Shown here: positions 3,696 to 6,413 of the stretch, piece after piece
How positions within the stretch are numbered: position 1 is the stretch's first letter
How the letters are laid out: every line of letters begins with the position of its first letter
NCBI GenBank assembly: GCA_021800315.1
Contig: JAJYZD010000215.1
Location: 1 to 6,413 of the forward strand
Origin: Bacillota bacterium
GTDB lineage: Bacteria > Bacillota > Desulfotomaculia > Desulfotomaculales > JAJYZD01
DNA: 6,413 nucleotides
Direction of reading: 5' to 3'
Notes under the pieces: model-generated
The model's input: the letters and a program-made list of their open reading frames with translations, nothing else
What the model was told of the DNA's origin: nothing
Databases searched by the model: none
Made by a program: the position numbers and the translations under genes

Positions 3696-6413
3696 ATGGA
3701 AAAGCGCATGCAATGGTTATGGCGGCTCCGGCACAGCAAAACGGGGAGGAAAGGGCTGGCCCTGCTGATGGCAATCGCCATCGTCCTATTCTCCCTGGCG
3801 GGGATCTTCGGGCTGGCCGCCCCGGCGGCGGCGCAGGGGACGGTTTCCAACTGGACTACGGTGGGGCAGCCGGCGCCCGGGGTGCCCCAAAGCCTGCTGG
3901 CGGTGGGCTCCGACGTCTACGTCGGAGGGGCGTCTGGTAACGTGTGGTGGTGGAACGGAAGCACCTGGAGCGAGTTGGGGCAGTTGAGAACTGCTGATGG
4001 CGCAAGCGCGGTCACGGCCCTGGACAGCGTGGGCGGCGAGGTCTACGCCGGCACCCTCGGCGGTTTGGTGTGGGTCTGGGACGGGACGGGCTGGTCAGAG
4101 CTACCACAACCTGGCGGGGCGTCGGATGTGACCGCCATGACCACCGTGGCCGGCGAGGTGTACATCGGCTGGATAAACACTTCCGGCGTGTATGCCTGGA
4201 ACGGGGCAACCCTGACCCCGGTGTACAGCGTGGGCACCCAATATTCATCTCCCTACGGTACGTTGTCCCTGCTCACGGTGGGCCAGGACGTCTACGCGGG
4301 GGAGGTAGGAAGCGGCATCAACCAAATCTGGTGGTGGAACGGCGCCACCTGGAGCCAGGTGGACTCAGGCAACCTGGGCAGCGCACCGCAGAGCCTGGCC
4401 ATGGTCGCGGGCCAGGTCTACGCGGGCGGCTCCGCGGGCGGGGTGTGGGGCTGGAACGGCACGGGCTGGGGGGAACCCGGCCCGGCTGTCGGACTTGAGC
4501 CTTTTGGGCCGGTGACCGGCCTGGTGCCCGGCAGCGGTGCCGGCACGGTGTACGCCGGCACCGAGGGCGGGGGGGTGTACTATTACGGCGGCAGCGCCTG
4601 GTCCTATGTGGCAGATCTTGGCGGCAACTCCTCGACCGGGTGGGTGGTCGGCCTGAGTGAGGGCAGCACCGGCCTTTACGCCGCCACCCGGGCGGGACTC
4701 CTGCTGTGGAACGGCAGTGCCTGGGTGCCGCAGCTGGCGACCGGGGAGCTTCCCACCAGCAACAAGGAGGTGGTGCTGCCCGAAAGCGGTGCGGTGTATG
4801 CCGGCACCCAAGGCAGCGGCGTGTGGTCCCGGAACGACACCGCGTGGTCGCAGCTTGGCACTTTGTGGGGCAACGCAGGGCCCAACGCGGCCAGCGTCAA
4901 CGCCCTCACGACCTCGTCCGACGGCCTTTTGGCCGGGACTGACGGGAAAAGCGGCGACGCGGTCGAAGCGTGGAACGGCAACAATTGGTCAGAACCGGGG
5001 ACCGGCTTTCCCGCCAACGCGAACGCTGCGGTCCTGTCCTTCACCACGGTGGGCGGCTGGGTATACGCCGGCACCCAGGGGGACGGGGTCTGGGGCCTGA
5101 ATGTCCAAGGCGGGGGCACCGCCTGGTCCCAGGTGGGGGCTGCAAGCTGGCCTTCCCCCACTGCGCCAAATACAAATCCGGCCAACGCCCTGGTCAGCGT
5201 GGACGGGGCGGTGTACGCCGCCGTCGGCAGCGCCGCCGGTGAGGTGTGGTTCTGGAACGGGGCCGCCTGGAGCCAGGCGGGTAACCTGGGGTCGGTGACA
5301 AGTGCCCTGGCGGTCTGGAACGGCCAGGTCTATGTCGGCACGCCCAATGGCGGCGTGTACGCCTGGAACGGCGCGACCTGGGGCCACCTGGCGGGTCTCG
5401 ACGCGGCTGTGGGCAGTGACGACGTCCTCAGCCTGGCCGCAGTGGACAACCAGCTCCTCGCCGGCACCGGCGGAGAGGGCGGAGGAGGCGGCGTGGCGGT
5501 GTGGAACGGCGCGGGCTGGGTTCAGGTCGGAGGCGGAGCGGGGCCGCGGCAGGCTGCTCCCTACAGCCTGGCGGCCTTGAACGGCACCCTTTACGAGGGA
5601 GGGGCCAACTCCGTGTGGAGCATGCCCTTGCCCCAGCTCAGTTCCCTGTCGCCCACCTCGGGGGCCGCGGGCACGACGCTCACGGCCACGGGCACGGGTT
5701 TCGGCAGCGTGCCGGGGGCGGTGTACTTCTACCAGGCGTCGGCTCCGGCCAATCCGCCGGTGGTGCAGCCGGGCAGCGTCTCCAATTGGTCGGACACCAG
5801 CCTGAGCGTTGCGGTGCCGAACACCATACCCCCCGGCCTGGTCTATGTCCGGGTGTACAACACGGCCACGGGCCTTTTGAGCAATCACCAGGCCTTCACC
5901 ATGGGCCAGCCGATACCCAGCGGCGGCAGCATCGCCTTTGCCCCCAGCCCGGTGGCGTCGGCGGGAAGCCTGAGCGCGGGGGCGTCGGTGACGGTGCTGG
6001 CTACGATCGATGACAGCAGCGGTGATCCGGTGCCCAATGCCGAGGTGTGGGCCTCCTTCGCGCCGGCCGCAGGTGACAACGCCACGGCGGCGGTGAACGG
6101 CACAGTCCTCAGTTCCACCCCGACCATGCTGCTGGCGGACTCCAGCGGGCAGATAGGCATAACCTACACCGCGGCCAACCCGCTGCCTACTAGTGGCACG
6201 GATATAATCACCTTAGGCAACGCGGCCTCCGGTGCGACCATCAGCGCCACCGACAGCTACAGCTACCAGACGACGGCGCCGCCCACTGTGGGGGTGTCGG
6301 TGAGCGCCAGTCCCACCAGCATACCGGCCGACGGCACCAGCACCTCGACCATCAGCGCTACGGTGACGGTCAACGGCAGTCCTGTGTCTGCGGGCACCAC
6401 GGTATACTTCAGC
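3696..6413 (+). CDS. Secreted multi-domain surface protein: beta-propeller repeats, IPT/TIG, Ig-like (partial, no stop in window)
   Basis: This frame stays open for 906 codons to the window edge, so the C-terminus and any anchor are unseen. A basic N-terminus, a hydrophobic core (about 21-40) and APAAAQG (42-48) form a Sec signal peptide, probably cut after Ala46. Residues about 60-640 hold 14 copies of a ~43-residue blade built on VYAGT-x-GGVW-x-WNG-x-x-WSQ, read as two seven-bladed beta-propellers like ligand-binding sensor propellers. Next come an IPT/TIG domain (647-736: LSPTSGAAGTTLTATGTGFG, then SNWSDTSLSVAVP), a bacterial Ig-like domain (746-857) and the start of an invasin-type (Big_1) Ig domain (867-906: SPTSIPADGTSTSTISATVT). 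No Cys was noted in the mature part; Trp, Gly, Ser, Thr and Ala are abundant. The likely role is extracellular binding or adhesion, with no enzyme motif. ATG 3708 (GGGGATGG eight or more bases upstream) is an alternative start; at 3696 the AAGGGG touches the ATG and only GGA at 3687 is well spaced. Confidence 0.88.
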   Translation, partial: MEKRMQWLWRLRHSKTGRKGLALLMAIAIVLFSLAGIFGLAAPAAAQGTVSNWTTVGQPAPGVPQSLLAVGSDVYVGGASGNVWWWNGSTWSELGQLRTADGASAVTALDSVGGEVYAGTLGGLVWVWDGTGWSELPQPGGASDVTAMTTVAGEVYIGWINTSGVYAWNGATLTPVYSVGTQYSSPYGTLSLLTVGQDVYAGEVGSGINQIWWWNGATWSQVDSGNLGSAPQSLAMVAGQVYAGGSAGGVWGWNGTGWGEPGPAVGLEPFGPVTGLVPGSGAGTVYAGTEGGGVYYYGGSAWSYVADLGGNSSTGWVVGLSEGSTGLYAATRAGLLLWNGSAWVPQLATGELPTSNKEVVLPESGAVYAGTQGSGVWSRNDTAWSQLGTLWGNAGPNAASVNALTTSSDGLLAGTDGKSGDAVEAWNGNNWSEPGTGFPANANAAVLSFTTVGGWVYAGTQGDGVWGLNVQGGGTAWSQVGAASWPSPTAPNTNPANALVSVDGAVYAAVGSAAGEVWFWNGAAWSQAGNLGSVTSALAVWNGQVYVGTPNGGVYAWNGATWGHLAGLDAAVGSDDVLSLAAVDNQLLAGTGGEGGGGGVAVWNGAGWVQVGGGAGPRQAAPYSLAALNGTLYEGGANSVWSMPLPQLSSLSPTSGAAGTTLTATGTGFGSVPGAVYFYQASAPANPPVVQPGSVSNWSDTSLSVAVPNTIPPGLVYVRVYNTATGLLSNHQAFTMGQPIPSGGSIAFAPSPVASAGSLSAGASVTVLATIDDSSGDPVPNAEVWASFAPAAGDNATAAVNGTVLSSTPTMLLADSSGQIGITYTAANPLPTSGTDIITLGNAASGATISATDSYSYQTTAPPTVGVSVSASPTSIPADGTSTSTISATVTVNGSPVSAGTTVYFS
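3915..5627 (+). repeat. 14 tandem beta-propeller blade repeats within the surface protein
   Basis: The VYAGT-type strand starts at 3915, 4041, 4158, 4290, 4416, 4548, 4674, 4794, 4926, 5061, 5211, 5328, 5454 and 5589. Intervals are 117-150 bases, mean about 129 (43 codons), and all are multiples of three. The commonest unit reads VYAGT, a glycine turn, VW-x-WNG, two variable residues, then WSQ or WSE. Copies 1 and 4 share TGGTGGTGGAACGG (3945-3958 and 4329-4342). Copy 14 is the most divergent and lacks the WNG part, as expected of a closing blade or a decayed end copy. Copies 10 and 11 carry short insertions. Confidence 0.85.
5634..5903 (+). other. IPT/TIG domain (within surface protein)
   Basis: About 90 residues with the usual landmarks: SLSPTSGAAGTTLTATGTGF near the start, a VYFYQ strand, SNWSDTSLSVAVP and a final VYVRVYNTATG strand ending in QAFTM. 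TIG folds are Ig-like modules common in bacterial surface proteins, usually mediating packing or ligand contact. Here it separates the propellers from the Ig-like stalk. Confidence 0.85.
5931..6413 (+). other. Tandem bacterial Ig-like (Big_1/invasin-type) domains, second one cut by window edge
   Basis: The first unit (5931-6266) shows SAGASVTVLATIDDSSGDPV, NAEVWASF, a LLADSSGQIGITYTA strand pair and a final TISATDSYSY. The second (6294 onward) has SPTSIPADGTSTSTISATVT and GSPVSAGTTVYFS, the most typical Big_1 signature, and is cut after about 40 residues. Such repeats form rigid stalks in invasin/intimin-like and other exported proteins. More copies may follow outside the window. Confidence 0.8.

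Noticed and set aside
4676..5185. 169-codon minus-strand frame with recurrent WVPAYT and PFHS words
   Set aside because: The repeated words are reverse-complement images of the plus-strand blade repeats (GT/VYAGTQ and WNG codons), not an independent repeat protein.
3915..5627. CRISPR array or DNA-level satellite as an explanation for the periodicity
   Set aside because: Repeats are conserved at protein level, diverge at DNA level, and all intervals are multiples of three inside one open frame.
4989..5888. 299-codon minus-strand open frame opposite the surface protein
   Set aside because: It has His/Arg/Gly/Pro-rich, low-complexity composition and no motif, and it lies wholly opposite a repeat protein whose plus-strand pattern is unmistakable.

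Overview
The window is GC-rich bacterial DNA, and every credible gene reads on the + strand. Strong Shine-Dalgarno (SD) sequences (GGAGGGG, GGAGGTG), non-ATG starts (TTG, GTG), an intrinsic terminator with a T tail and a large exported repeat protein with invasin-type Ig domains fit a high-GC member of the Bacillota (anaerobic or thermophilic clostridia-like lineages). This is an inference from style and gene content; there is no rRNA or other marker to settle it.

Layout. Positions 1-118 hold no recognisable gene, only stops in all forward frames. From 119 to 1696 lies the 3' part of a STAND-type (NB-ARC-like) regulatory ATPase that continues into a GNAT-like C-terminal region. Its frame is closed by a TAG at 116-118, just upstream of the Walker B motif, and no P-loop is present, so it reads as a 5'-truncated remnant. 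Its last ~35 residues may also be out of frame. A 440-residue MFS metabolite transporter (1693-3015) starts on a TTG that overlaps the remnant's stop codon. It is followed by a 12-bp-stem intrinsic terminator (3080-3108).

Next comes a compact gene for a 71-residue uncharacterised protein (3225-3440) with an excellent SD. A 255-base gap follows, holding an imperfect palindrome with a minus-strand T tail and a perfect 11-bp tandem repeat.

From 3696 to the right edge (6413) there is one uninterrupted frame with no stop: at least 906 residues of a secreted surface protein. It has a signal peptide, 14 copies of a ~43-residue beta-propeller blade (naturally read as two seven-bladed propellers), an IPT/TIG domain, one bacterial Ig-like domain and the start of a second. 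This gene fills over 40% of the window and runs off its end.

The genes do not form one obvious pathway. The remnant and the transporter look like one transcription unit that ends at the terminator. The 71-residue gene and the surface protein lie beyond it and are probably expressed separately. No CRISPR array, tRNA, rRNA, insertion sequence or known riboswitch was recognised. The most noteworthy object is the double-propeller/TIG/Ig surface protein.
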